Origin: Candidatus Latescibacterota bacterium
GTDB lineage: Bacteria; Latescibacterota; UBA2968; UBA8231
Direction of reading: 5' to 3'
Length of the DNA stretch: 64,000 nucleotides
Assembly (NCBI GenBank): GCA_022827835.1
Contig: JAJEIO010000029.1
Span: 124,001 to 188,000, forward strand
Part shown: one piece after another, positions 42,481 to 50,834 of the stretch
How the letters are laid out: every line of letters begins with the position of its first letter
How positions within the stretch are numbered: the first letter of the stretch is position 1
Notes under the pieces: generated by a model
Seen by the model: the letters and a program-made list of their open reading frames with translations, nothing else
Databases searched by the model: none
Told to the model about the DNA's origin: nothing
Program-made: the position numbers and the translations under genes

Positions 42481-43042
42481 GCATCAAGGGGCGCAACGCA
42501 GCGAGTTCGTCGAGATCTACAGGGGAGAGCTTGTCCTCGATCTCGCCCAAGTTCTCTTCAACCTCTTGCGGACCTAACCAAGCGAGGGCGCGAATGGCAT
42601 CGCCAGCCGGCCGGTGTGGAGCTACTAGCTGCCACTGAGGAGCATGGCGCAAATGCACTGTCAGTCTCCCGAGTTTCAATCGACGGCTGGGGCCAGAGGT
42701 CAGATACACCGACTGCACCGGCGTCTGAGTAGTGAGACCGAGGAAATTCGCCGACGCACCGCCACAGGGAACAATGGTCTCCCCCCACAGTTCCGCCAGC
42801 GATTCAATGACCTTCTCAACCGCAGGCGGACGTAGGCCGAAGCGAGTCTCTATGGGCCGAACATAGACTCCTTGACAAACCCGCATTAGTTGTCCACGAC
42901 GGGCGAGACGAGACAACGCTTGATGGACTGCTGACGTGCTTCCAAGATGAAGCAACGTCTTTGGGCACAATAGCGAACCCTCGGGCAACTCGGCGGCGCA
43001 TGTGACGATGTGCTGAGATAGGCTTAGCATGGTCTTATTCAT
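42407..43042 (-). CDS. AbiEi/DUF6088-like winged-helix protein (putative antitoxin)
   Basis: 211 aa. The N-terminus matches DUF6088/AbiEi-type antitoxin domains: CPKTLLHLGSTSAVHQALSR followed by LARRGQLMRVCQGVYVRPI, a winged-helix DNA-binding unit. The rest (VEKVIESLAELWGETIVPCG, SVYLTSGPSRRLKLGRLTVH) is also typical. The last about 25 residues run over the T9SS remnant in another frame and may not be native. It overlaps the preceding small gene by 8 nt. Family members are antitoxins of type IV abortive-infection systems; no AbiEii-type toxin is adjacent. Confidence 0.7.
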   Translation of the reverse strand: MNKTMLSLSQHIVTCAAELPEGSLLCPKTLLHLGSTSAVHQALSRLARRGQLMRVCQGVYVRPIETRFGLRPPAVEKVIESLAELWGETIVPCGGASANFLGLTTQTPVQSVYLTSGPSRRLKLGRLTVHLRHAPQWQLVAPHRPAGDAIRALAWLGPQEVEENLGEIEDKLSPVDLDELAALRPLMPAWIASPVSAHLGNWNAATSGARP

Positions 43043-43250
43043 TGGGATTTACGCCTTCGCAATCGGCTTGGATCGCTTCAGCCATCCTGTCTAGGTCTTC
43101 TCTATCTATTGTTCCTGCAAAGCGTAGCAGAGCCTTGCCGGGTATGCCTTTCATCTCGGACTTTGCGAACTCCACTTGTTGACCTTTTCTCAATTTATAA
43201 ATCTCATCGAGAATTTCTTGCTCTACAGAAGTGCCTCGACCTTCTCGCAT
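43035..43250 (-). CDS. Small hypothetical protein of the three-gene cassette
   Basis: 71 aa (MREGRGTSVEQEILDEIYKL at the start, ALLRFAGTIDREDLDRMAEA near the end). A strong AGGAAGG site precedes the ATG, although that start lies 28 nt inside the upstream gene. The C-terminal pattern (LxxxAGTIxxEDLxxMxxAI) recalls the tails of small antitoxin-like proteins, a weak inference. The stop overlaps the AbiEi-like start. Confidence 0.6.
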   Translation of the reverse strand: MREGRGTSVEQEILDEIYKLRKGQQVEFAKSEMKGIPGKALLRFAGTIDREDLDRMAEAIQADCEGVNPNE

Positions 43251-44035
43251 AATGCCTTCCTGTTAGCGTCGATCTTGTCTGGCCGGACCTGTTTCGACAG
43301 GTCACATCGTTCCTTCCTGTCTAGAAAGTACAGAACACGCTCCTTATTCGCGCCAGACGGATGTGGTATCCCGCTCAGTACGCGACTACTATCCACAACC
43401 CCTTGACGAACCGCAAATTCCAGTGCCTTCGTAGCGTGTTCGCCAAGGGTAACCCACAAGACCTCGGGATCAAGTTCTCTTATCTCCTCAAACAAGTAAC
43501 GCGACAGGTAACTCTTCAGGAGCGTGTTTGTTTCGAAAGAAGGAGATCCATTGTACGGTTTTCCTTCCTTGAAGGTCGGGTAACGGATCACACTGGTCGT
43601 ATGAATCAAATGTCTTCCCTTCTCTTCAAAAAGCTCTGAACAACTCCCAAGCTCCAGTACGCGTTGTAGCCCGATGTGGTCTAGCATGTCGGTCAGTGGT
43701 TCTCGAAGCTCGGCAAAGCCGCCTTTCTTTTTCGCAGCCTCGCACGCCGCCGCGACACTGCCACAGCGTTCCAGTATGCGCCTAGCCTCACCTAGGGCAG
43801 CCACTGCTTGTGTCTTTCCAGGTGTGATTCCCACGATAGCAATCTTGGCATCGCGATTCAGATAGTCGAACGGCGCGTAATAGATCTTCAAGTTGCCCTT
43901 TTCTTTTAAAAGAAGCGACTCAGGAAGCCTATGTTCGTCTTGGGAGAAGGATATGATTTGCCTGATGTAATGCTCAAATAACGAGTACATGCTCTTTTCT
44001 TTAATGACTTTTTGGCTGGTGATCGGGTGTATCAT
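43223..44035 (-). CDS. Uracil-DNA glycosylase-fold family protein
   Basis: 270 aa from ATG 44035, with an AAGGAG site 8-9 nt before. Uracil-DNA-glycosylase superfamily motifs are visible: IAIVGITPGKTQAVAALGEA (motif I-like) and RVLSGIPHPSGANKERVLYF (the distal HPSGAN motif). The middle includes HTTSVIRYPTFKEGKPYNGS and DPEVLWVTLGEHATKALEFA. It may remove or sense modified bases, or only bind DNA. First gene of an overlapping three-gene set whose GC is lower than that of the flanking housekeeping genes. Confidence 0.75.
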   Translation of the reverse strand: MIHPITSQKVIKEKSMYSLFEHYIRQIISFSQDEHRLPESLLLKEKGNLKIYYAPFDYLNRDAKIAIVGITPGKTQAVAALGEARRILERCGSVAAACEAAKKKGGFAELREPLTDMLDHIGLQRVLELGSCSELFEEKGRHLIHTTSVIRYPTFKEGKPYNGSPSFETNTLLKSYLSRYLFEEIRELDPEVLWVTLGEHATKALEFAVRQGVVDSSRVLSGIPHPSGANKERVLYFLDRKERCDLSKQVRPDKIDANRKALCEKVEALL

Positions 44036-44062
44036 AGGTAGGTCTCCTTCCACCCGGCAGCA

Positions 44063-45274
44063 TCAAGAAGGGCGAGAGACGCGGGCGAAGATGCACTTGA
44101 GGTAGCGTCCGTCGGGGAAGGCTGGGTCTATGGGATGGTCGGCTGGGTGCAGGTTGTAGGCGAGGATGCGGGTGCGGACCCGGGCACCCGCGGCGGCGCG
44201 GCGGACGATTTGGAAGAAGTCCTCTTGGGAAATTCGCGACGAGCACGAAGCGGTCACCAGCAGCCCGCCGTCGGCTATGAGGCGGAAGGCGTTGCGATTG
44301 AGTTTGGTATAGACGCCCATGGCCTGTTTGTATTGGCTGCGTTTCCGCATCAGCGAGGGTGGGTCGCAGACGACGATGTCGTAGCGAGGGCCGCGGTCGG
44401 CCAGTTCGTCCACGAAAGAAAAGACATCGGCGATCAATAGGTCGGAGTGGGAGCCTTGGGGGCGGTTGGCGGCGAGGGTGTGGCGGGCGACGGGCACGAC
44501 TTGGGGCGATATATCGACGTCGAGGGTGTGGGATGCGCCGCCTTTGAGGGCGTGGGCAGAAAAGCCGCTCGAATAGGAGAAGAGGTTGAGCACGCGCTGG
44601 TCGCGGGCGAGTTGCTGGAGATAGCAGCGGTTGGCGCGCTGGTCGAGGAAAAAGCCGGTCTTTTGGCCGCGATAGAGATCGGCATAGAGGCGCGTGCCGT
44701 GCTCTTCGATCTCGACGAATTCGGGCGGAGCTTCGCCCGCTAGTAGGCCGGTGGGCCGGTCGTCCAGCCCCTCGGCGCGGCGGGTGCCCACATCGCTGCG
44801 TTCGTACAGGCTGCGGGGGTTGAGCAGGGATTGGAGCGCGTCGAGGATGGTGGAGCGTTGTTTTTCCATGCCAGCGGTGTGGAACTGCACCACTAGGTAG
44901 CCGGCGTAGTCGTCGGCGATTAGGCCGGGTAGGCCGTCGCTTTCGCCGTGGATTAGGCGCATGGCGTTGGTGTGGGCGGACAGGCCGGCGCTGCGGCGGA
45001 GAGCGATGGCTTGGGCGATGCGCTCTGTGAAGAAGGCCGCGTCAATGGAGCGATTGGGGTCTTGGGTGAGACTGCGCACGCGGATCAGCGAGCGCCGATT
45101 GTAGAACCCGCGACAGACGAAGCGCTCGTGTGCGTCAAAGACATCGACGATATCGCCGGTGTCGGCGTCCCGGGGAGGGCGTTCGACCGCGCCGGAGAAG
45201 ACCCAGGGGTGGCCGTTGCGCACGGTGCGCTCGCTGTTGGGGCGCAGGTAGAGGGGTGGATAGTGAGAGGTCAT
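44063..45274 (-). CDS. rlmI: 23S rRNA (cytosine-5) methyltransferase, RlmI-like
   Basis: 403 aa. An N-terminal PUA-like domain (RPNSERTVRNGHPWVFSGAV), the RlmI-type linker (YRGQKTGFFLDQRANRCYLQ), the SAM-binding VLNLFSYSSGFSAHALKGGA, DIVVCDPPSLMRKRSQYKQA (motif IV) and LLVTASCSSRISQEDFF with a conserved Cys are all present. It should methylate C1962 of 23S rRNA, or an equivalent site. It is transcribed divergently from the GH32 gene with a 163-bp gap. Confidence 0.9.
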   Translation of the reverse strand: MTSHYPPLYLRPNSERTVRNGHPWVFSGAVERPPRDADTGDIVDVFDAHERFVCRGFYNRRSLIRVRSLTQDPNRSIDAAFFTERIAQAIALRRSAGLSAHTNAMRLIHGESDGLPGLIADDYAGYLVVQFHTAGMEKQRSTILDALQSLLNPRSLYERSDVGTRRAEGLDDRPTGLLAGEAPPEFVEIEEHGTRLYADLYRGQKTGFFLDQRANRCYLQQLARDQRVLNLFSYSSGFSAHALKGGASHTLDVDISPQVVPVARHTLAANRPQGSHSDLLIADVFSFVDELADRGPRYDIVVCDPPSLMRKRSQYKQAMGVYTKLNRNAFRLIADGGLLVTASCSSRISQEDFFQIVRRAAAGARVRTRILAYNLHPADHPIDPAFPDGRYLKCIFARVSRPS

Positions 45275-45437
45275 GTTCTTTTTTCTCTAGTTCGTGCCAA
45301 TTCTCGCTTGAGATAGGCAACCTTAGCAAGACTAATCTTGAGCGTCATTATAATTTGCACAATGCCTTGACAGAGCAGCAAAAAAAGGTTCTTCATTTTC
45401 CCTATGCGTTCATACTTAACCAAGAAGGTCTGACTAT

Positions 45438-47066
45438 ATGCAACCTGATCATACCTCGGGCGTCGCCCAGTACAGCTTTGGCGATACTCTCGCCGAGCAG
45501 GAAGCCCAACTGCGAACAAACCCGCTCCTGCAGCGCTTTAGGGCTACTAGGCAGGCTAAGGTCAGCGACCCAGTGCGTCCCATATACCATTTTTGCAACC
45601 CGGACGGCCGCTTAAACGATCCCAATGGACTGTGTTTTTGGCAGGGGCGCTGGCATCTGTTCTACCAGGCCTTTCCTCCTGAAGACCCGCGGCCGCACTG
45701 GGCCCACGCAGTCAGCGATGACTTAATCCACTGGCGCGATTTGCCCTACGCCATTTACCCCCATCCCGAACACGGTTGCTGGTCTGGTGCGTCGCTGGTC
45801 GATGGGGATCGGGTCATAGTCCACTATTACGGCCACCAACTAGGCAATGTGAGCGCCATCAGCCGCGATCCCCTGTTGTTGAATTGGCAAAAAGTGCCCG
45901 GGGGTATCCCCGAGCCCAAGGCCAACGAGCCCAGTCAATCCTACCGGGTTTACGATCCGTGCATTTGGAAAAAGGACGGAGCTTACTACTCGCTTTCAGG
46001 GGGCACACTGCCTACTGGCCCGAGGGGCTTGCAGCGCCGGGCGAATTTTCTCTTTCGCTCGGAGGATCTCGAAACCTGGGAATACCTGCACCCTTTTGTC
46101 GAAGACGATCTGTTTAGCACCAACGGCGACGACGGGGCCTGTCCGTATTTTTGGCCCATCGGTGACAAACACATGCTGCTGTACTACAGCCATCGCAACG
46201 GGGGTCAGTACCTGATTGGCGATTACGACCAAGCGCGCGACAAATTGATCGCCCGCGATTACGGCCATTTCAACTTTGGTGCCTCTTGGCCCGGGGGGAT
46301 ACACGCACCATCGGCCACCCCCGACGGCAAGGGGGGATTGATTGCGATCTTTAATGTCAATTGGGGGATGCCGAGTCTGGGTTGGAGCCAAGAGGAACGC
46401 CAGGTCCGTCATTTTGGCTGTTGGGAAGGACAGCAGCTTATGAGTTTGCCTCGACGCCTAAGCTTGAACGCTAGCGGCGAGGTACAGATTGAACCGGCCG
46501 GGGATATCGAATCGCTGCGCGGTCGCCATACTCAGATCGCCGACTGCACCATCAAGGGCAATAGCGAAACCGTTTTCGACCAACTCGCCGGCAATGCTAT
46601 CGAGCTGAGCCTCGAGGTCGAGACTAACGGTGCGCCCCTGATCGAGTTGGATGTTTTGCGCTCACCGGATCAGCAGGAGTACACCCGGATTGCCTTTTAT
46701 CGGGACCGCAGCGTCAGGCCCCTTGTGCCCGGTAATGAGGTCTCTACGCCGCCCAATAGTGAGGGCACCTACAGCCTAGTCGCCCTTGATTCTTCCCATG
46801 CCTCGATACAACCTCAGGCGCGATCGCGGCCTCCAGAGATTGCTCCGGTGTTCCTAGCGCCGGAGGAGAATCTCAAGATGCGGGTGTTCATCGACAAAAG
46901 CATCGTCGAAGTCTTTGTCAACAGCAGGCAATGCCTCGCTGTCCGGGTGTATCCTGGCCGCGAGGATAGTGTCGGCGTGGCACTGCGGGCGGTGGGCCGG
47001 GATGTGCGCTTGGTTGTTTTGGATGCTTGGGAGATGAAGAGTATCTATAGCCCAACGGATCAATGA
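45438..47066 (+). CDS. Glycoside hydrolase family 32-like protein with atypical active-site motifs
   Basis: 542 aa with no signal peptide. Five-blade propeller signature: CNPDGRLNDPNGLCFWQGRW (nucleophile Asp of NDPNG), GCWSGASLVDGD, YDPCIWKKDGAYYSLSG (RDP motif replaced by YDP) and DDGACPYFWPIGDKHMLLYY where the ECP acid/base Glu is Ala. The C-terminal beta-sandwich includes RVFIDKSIVEVFVNSRQCLA, typical of GH32. Sucrose/fructan hydrolysis is the family role, but the missing Glu leaves activity open. A weak promoter (TTGACA 45367-45372) lies 65 bp upstream. Confidence 0.85.
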   Translation: MQPDHTSGVAQYSFGDTLAEQEAQLRTNPLLQRFRATRQAKVSDPVRPIYHFCNPDGRLNDPNGLCFWQGRWHLFYQAFPPEDPRPHWAHAVSDDLIHWRDLPYAIYPHPEHGCWSGASLVDGDRVIVHYYGHQLGNVSAISRDPLLLNWQKVPGGIPEPKANEPSQSYRVYDPCIWKKDGAYYSLSGGTLPTGPRGLQRRANFLFRSEDLETWEYLHPFVEDDLFSTNGDDGACPYFWPIGDKHMLLYYSHRNGGQYLIGDYDQARDKLIARDYGHFNFGASWPGGIHAPSATPDGKGGLIAIFNVNWGMPSLGWSQEERQVRHFGCWEGQQLMSLPRRLSLNASGEVQIEPAGDIESLRGRHTQIADCTIKGNSETVFDQLAGNAIELSLEVETNGAPLIELDVLRSPDQQEYTRIAFYRDRSVRPLVPGNEVSTPPNSEGTYSLVALDSSHASIQPQARSRPPEIAPVFLAPEENLKMRVFIDKSIVEVFVNSRQCLAVRVYPGREDSVGVALRAVGRDVRLVVLDAWEMKSIYSPTDQ

Positions 47067-47105
47067 CCTTGGGCATTGCCTGCTGCGTCGTTCTGACTTC
47101 GCTAC

Positions 47106-47831
47106 CTAATCCCAACTTGGGATCGGGGTCTGCAGTGGATCGTCGATCCAGAGAAAGCGCCCGTTGACGTCGCTCTCGATGATGTCGAGCACGAGCTTGG
47201 CCGCCTTTTCCGGCGGATCCCCACCCGTTTGCTCCACCCACGCCACCCAGTCGTGGTAGCCGCGCTCGCTGACGGTGTCCATCTTGTCGCGGATATCCGC
47301 CCACATCGCGGTCTTGACGTCGCCGGGATGGATGACGTTCGCCGTGACGCCGGTCCCCTCTACCTCGGCGGCGAGGTGACGGGTGAACTGGTTGAGCGCG
47401 ACCTTGGCCGTGCCGTAGGCGCTGTTCAGTCGCCCGGGTGTGTGCAGCGACGCCGCAGACGAAAGGTTCACGATCCGGCCCCAGCCCGCGTCCAGCATTC
47501 CGCTTAGGAACGCGCGAGATACGAGATAGGGCCCCACCGCATCAATCATGAGCGTCTCGACCCATTCTTCGGGGTCGCTGTCCTGTACAAGGGCGATTGG
47601 GCCGAAGATCCCAGCGGCATTGACGAGAACGGTGGGTCGGCCGAGCTCGGCTTCGACTGCGGTTTTGAGGCGGTCAACATCGGCCGGGTTTGAGACATCC
47701 GCGGTGAATTGCGCCGAGCGGCGCGCGACGGTTGCGACGGAGAGGCCGCGCGCCTCCAGCGCATCTGCGATTGCCCGTCCGACGCCGCGGCTGGCTCCGG
47801 TGACGACTGCGACGTGTCCTTCGAGGTTCAC
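47106..47831 (-). CDS. Short-chain dehydrogenase/reductase (SDR)
   Basis: 241 aa. The classical SDR layout: HVAVVTGASRGVGRAIADAL (TGxxxGxG), LVNAAGIFGP (NAG), IVNLSSAASLH and SAYGTAKVALNQFTRHLAAE (Ser-Tyr-Lys). It starts ATGA-overlapped with the phyH-like gene upstream, so they are translated together in the catabolic cluster. Substrate unknown; oxidation of an alcohol made by the PhyH enzyme is a reasonable guess. Confidence 0.88.
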   Translation of the reverse strand: MNLEGHVAVVTGASRGVGRAIADALEARGLSVATVARRSAQFTADVSNPADVDRLKTAVEAELGRPTVLVNAAGIFGPIALVQDSDPEEWVETLMIDAVGPYLVSRAFLSGMLDAGWGRIVNLSSAASLHTPGRLNSAYGTAKVALNQFTRHLAAEVEGTGVTANVIHPGDVKTAMWADIRDKMDTVSERGYHDWVAWVEQTGGDPPEKAAKLVLDIIESDVNGRFLWIDDPLQTPIPSWD

Positions 47832-48631
47832 GGTCCGGCCTCGGCGGGCACCATGGGATTGTCCGAGTCATTCAGGCGCTTCCGCTCACTGCCCCAGTTG
47901 GCGGCGCTGCCGTTCCAGTAGCGGGTGTCGGCGGGGCTGTACGAGAAGAGGTAGGACCAGCGCGGCTTGTCGGTGGTGTTGTCCGGGCCTCCGTGGACGG
48001 TGTAGCCGTGGTGCACGGTGCAGTCGCCCGGCAGGTAGTGGAAGGGCGGCGAGAGCTCCAGCACGGACGTCAAATTCGGGAACTGCTTGAGCAGGTCGCC
48101 TTGGTCGTCCTTGAACACCGAACCGAGCGGTCCTTCGCGATGGGAGCGACTGACGAATCGCATGGCCCCCATATCGGGTGTGACTTCCGCCAGCGCCAGC
48201 CAGAACTGGAGCTCGCCGACCCGGTCGGAGCCGTGCTCGGACGAGTCCTGGTGATAGGTGGACCCGGTTGCTCCGGGGGGCTTGTTTAGGAGAATATCCA
48301 CGCGGTAGCGGAGCGGAACATCTACTCCCTTGAGCCGCTTCCTGTTCACGAGGCGCGTTGCGTTTTGCGCCATGCGCTCGCTGAACATGAATGAGCGAAA
48401 CGGCTCGGTCTCTTGATTCAGCGCTAGGCCGGCGCGTGGATTGCCGTGGCCAACTTCTTGGGCGTTGTGATCGACCCACTCCTGCCCGACGCGCAAAAGC
48501 TGTGCGGCGAACTCCGGCGCAACGAGCCGCGGCATCATAACCCAGCCGTATTCGTGGTAGAAGGCGACTTCCTCGTCTGTGACTTCCCGGACGATGGTCT
48601 CGATCTCGCGCTCCGTCATTGCTTGTCCCAT
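47828..48631 (-). CDS. Phytanoyl-CoA dioxygenase (PhyH) family oxygenase, catabolic cluster
   Basis: 267 aa. Motifs: EVAFYHEYGWVMMPRLVAPE, the iron-binding STYHQDSSEHGSDR (HxD), GAMRFVSRSHREGPLGSVF and PGDCTVHHGYTVHGGPDNTT (distal His) with a following RWSYLFSY Arg. An AGGAG site precedes the ATG at 48631. It has its own promoter (48665-48699), overlapping the end of the isochorismatase-like gene. Likely hydroxylates the small molecule handled by this cluster. Confidence 0.86.
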   Translation of the reverse strand: MGQAMTEREIETIVREVTDEEVAFYHEYGWVMMPRLVAPEFAAQLLRVGQEWVDHNAQEVGHGNPRAGLALNQETEPFRSFMFSERMAQNATRLVNRKRLKGVDVPLRYRVDILLNKPPGATGSTYHQDSSEHGSDRVGELQFWLALAEVTPDMGAMRFVSRSHREGPLGSVFKDDQGDLLKQFPNLTSVLELSPPFHYLPGDCTVHHGYTVHGGPDNTTDKPRWSYLFSYSPADTRYWNGSAANWGSERKRLNDSDNPMVPAEAGP

Positions 48632-48664
48632 TATTCGTGCTCCTATTGTGCTACTGTATGGTTC

Positions 48665-48699
48665 GGAACGATAAGAAGTCTTTCTGGACGCGTTGTCAA
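48665..48699 (-). promoter_or_regulatory. Promoter of the phyH-SDR pair, shared-motif copy 1
   Basis: Minus strand TTGACAACGC, then TCTTATCGTTCC, with TTGACA (48694-48699) and TCTTAT (48671-48676) 17 nt apart. The extended ends (ACGC after the -35, CGTTCC after the -10) are shared with the other two promoters of the cluster. It overlaps the stop of the isochorismatase-like gene. Confidence 0.75.
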
Positions 48700-49400
48700 G
48701 GGACGGCGGCCAGCGCGGAACAGGCCTGGACGAACTCCGCCGACGTGGAGGTGTAGCCCACCACGTGCTCGAAGTTCCGCAGCATGATCTTGCGCAACCA
48801 TCCCCCTTCCGGCAGGCTGTCGTCCACCGTATCGGGGTACTCGGCCGAGTGGGTGCAGTCCCGCAACATCACCACCCGGTAGTTGTGTTCCACCGCACCG
48901 GCACAGGTGAAGTAGAGGCAGGATCGTTGCGAAAATCCCACGGCGATCAGAGTCTTGATGCCGTGGCAGCGCAGGTGATAGTCGGTGTGGGTCTCGTGAA
49001 AACCCGACCACTCCCGCTTGGGAAAGTCCGGCTCGTGGGCGAGGGGCTGGATCGACGGCGAGTAGTTCGGCTGTACCGGGCTGCGCTCCGGCGCTGGACG
49101 GTCGGCGGCATCTTCGCTGCCCCAGCGGGTGCCGTGGATTTCGCGCTTGATACTGCCCGGTTCGTCGCACAGGGAGAAGTCGTTGTGGATGAAGAACACG
49201 TGCAGGCCGACGGCGCGGGCGGCCTTCAGCGCGGGCGCAATCCCCTCCTCGACGTAGGGATTCCCCTCGCCGCAGTCCGAATCCACGATCATGAAGGCGG
49301 TGGTCTCCAGCGGCAGGTCGAGGTCGTCGAAACGATTTCCGTCGGGATTGTCGGGGCCGTAGCCGGAATACCATCTTACTGGAAGTTGAATCGTCGCCAT
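48696..49400 (-). CDS. Isochorismatase-family cysteine hydrolase
   Basis: 234 aa. The isochorismatase/nicotinamidase-type triad is suggested by AFMIVDSDCGEGNP (Asp), FPKREWSGFHETHTD (Lys) and AVGFSQRSCLYFTCAGAVEH (nucleophilic Cys). Family members hydrolyse amides such as carbamoyl compounds. The AAGGAG site is 7 nt before the ATG. It lies between the aminotransferase and the phyH-like gene; amide release ahead of transamination would fit, as inference. Another, longer frame overlaps here but shows no conserved sequence. Confidence 0.85.
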   Translation of the reverse strand: MATIQLPVRWYSGYGPDNPDGNRFDDLDLPLETTAFMIVDSDCGEGNPYVEEGIAPALKAARAVGLHVFFIHNDFSLCDEPGSIKREIHGTRWGSEDAADRPAPERSPVQPNYSPSIQPLAHEPDFPKREWSGFHETHTDYHLRCHGIKTLIAVGFSQRSCLYFTCAGAVEHNYRVVMLRDCTHSAEYPDTVDDSLPEGGWLRKIMLRNFEHVVGYTSTSAEFVQACSALAAVP

Positions 49401-49441
49401 TTTGCATCTCCTTATTCAGGGGAAATCTACGCAACCGACGA

Positions 49442-50764
49442 TTAGACCTGATCGAGTGCGTCCTTGAGGCTTTTCTCGACGAGGTCGAAGAGTTCGTCAA
49501 CTTGGGGCTTGTCGATGATGAGGGCGGGCACGACGGCGAACCAACTTGGATCAACCCGCAGGATGACTCCGTTCTGCAGCGCCGTTTTCTTGAGCGCCCT
49601 GCCCAGTTCCGGGAACGGCTCAAGGCTCGACGTATCCTTCACCAGTTCAACTCCCCTCAGCAACCCCTTGCCCCGCACCTCCCGCACGACGCCGAGCGAT
49701 TTTAGGCCTTCGAGCTTGGCGGCGAGGTAGAAGCCCATCTCGCGGGCATGGGTATCGAGGCCGCGCTCCACGATCTCGTCCACTACAGCGATGCCGACCG
49801 CGCAGGCCAGTGGATGGCCCGCGTAGGTGTGACCGTGGGCGAAGTTCTCGCCTTGCTCGTAGAAGTACTCCCCCATCCCCTCGCGAGCCATCAGCGCTCC
49901 GAGGGGAATGGCACCACTCGACAGCCCTTTGCTGCCGCAGATGATGTCGGGCGTCACTCCGAAGGTGTGAGCGGCAAACATCGCTCCTGTGCGACCGAAG
50001 CCGGTGATGATCTCGTCGTAGATGAGCACGACGTTGTGGCGGTCGCAGGTGTCGCGGATGAGCTGGAAGTACTCGTCTGTGGGCGTGATGATACCCCCCG
50101 TGTTCGACACCGGTTCGAGGATGATGCCGGCCACTGTCGCCGGATCTTCGCTGATGATGACATCCTCGAACTGCTGTGCCGCGAACCGGTTTGCCTCGTC
50201 CCAGTCGCCGAAGCGGTCGCGATAGTGCGTTGGGGGGAATACTTTGAGGAAGCCCGGTGGGGCTGGCTCGAATGGGGTTTTGCGCTCTCCCGTGCCGCTG
50301 GCCGCCATGGCTCCCATGGTGGCACCGTGGTAGGCTTGGTAGCGGCTGATGAACTTGTACTTGTGCGGATGGCCCGATTGCTTGAAATACTGGCGCGTAA
50401 ACTTGATCGCCGCCTCCATAGACTCCGAGCCGCCGCTGAAAGCCTTCACGTAGTTGAGGTCGTCGGGCGTGACGCTGCCGAGCTTTTCGACGAAGTCAAG
50501 CGTCACATCGGCCGTGCCGTGCATGGGCGGCGCGAAGGCGAGCTTGTCCCATTGGGCCCGCATGGCCTCTTCGACGCGCGGATGGCGATGGCCGAGCAGG
50601 GTTGAGTAGATGCCGCTGATGCCGTCGAAGTAGCGTTTCCCATCCGTGTCCCAGTAGTAGAGCCCTTCCGCCCGCGACACGATGAGCGGATTGTTCATGA
50701 ACTCGGCCGTCGATTGGTAGTCGAGGAAGGTTCTTCTGAGCAGTTTCTCTTGGCGTGCGTTCAC
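49442..50764 (-). CDS. Class III pyridoxal-phosphate aminotransferase
   Basis: 440 aa from GTG 50764 with a GAGGGAG site. Fold-type I class III motifs: NYVKAFSGGSESMEAAIKFT, ATMGAMAASGTGER, GIILEPVSNTGGIITPTDEY, VVLIYDEIITGFGRTGAMFA and ICGSKGLSSGAIPLGALMAR with the PLP-binding Lys. Such enzymes act on omega-amino groups (beta-alanine, 4-aminobutyrate, taurine and similar). First gene of the minus-strand catabolic transcript, directly under promoter 50791-50825. Confidence 0.92.
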   Translation of the reverse strand: MNARQEKLLRRTFLDYQSTAEFMNNPLIVSRAEGLYYWDTDGKRYFDGISGIYSTLLGHRHPRVEEAMRAQWDKLAFAPPMHGTADVTLDFVEKLGSVTPDDLNYVKAFSGGSESMEAAIKFTRQYFKQSGHPHKYKFISRYQAYHGATMGAMAASGTGERKTPFEPAPPGFLKVFPPTHYRDRFGDWDEANRFAAQQFEDVIISEDPATVAGIILEPVSNTGGIITPTDEYFQLIRDTCDRHNVVLIYDEIITGFGRTGAMFAAHTFGVTPDIICGSKGLSSGAIPLGALMAREGMGEYFYEQGENFAHGHTYAGHPLACAVGIAVVDEIVERGLDTHAREMGFYLAAKLEGLKSLGVVREVRGKGLLRGVELVKDTSSLEPFPELGRALKKTALQNGVILRVDPSWFAVVPALIIDKPQVDELFDLVEKSLKDALDQV

Positions 50765-50790
50765 GTTTATCGCTCCCTCTGTACGGATTC

Positions 50791-50825
50791 GGAACGATAA
50801 GAAGCCTTTGTGGAGGCGTTGTCAA
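50791..50825 (-). promoter_or_regulatory. Promoter of the aminotransferase unit, shared-motif copy 2
   Basis: Minus strand TTGACA (50820-50825), 17-nt spacer, TCTTAT (50797-50802) and then CGTTCC. The arm GCGTTGTCAA (50816-50825) forms a perfect inverted repeat with TTGACAACGC (50835-50844) of the divergent promoter, with a 9-nt spacer. Confidence 0.8.
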
Positions 50826-50834
50826 GGGGCCGTA

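Noticed and set aside
45367-45395. Promoter for the GH32 gene (TTGACA-17-TCTTCA)
   Set aside because: The -10 matches poorly, so it is mentioned in the gene entry but not listed as a feature.
48643-49623. Longer minus-strand frame over the isochorismatase-like gene
   Set aside because: The encoded sequence is rich in Arg/Pro/Ser with no motif, while the overlapping 234-aa frame has a full isochorismatase-type layout and an AAGGAG site.
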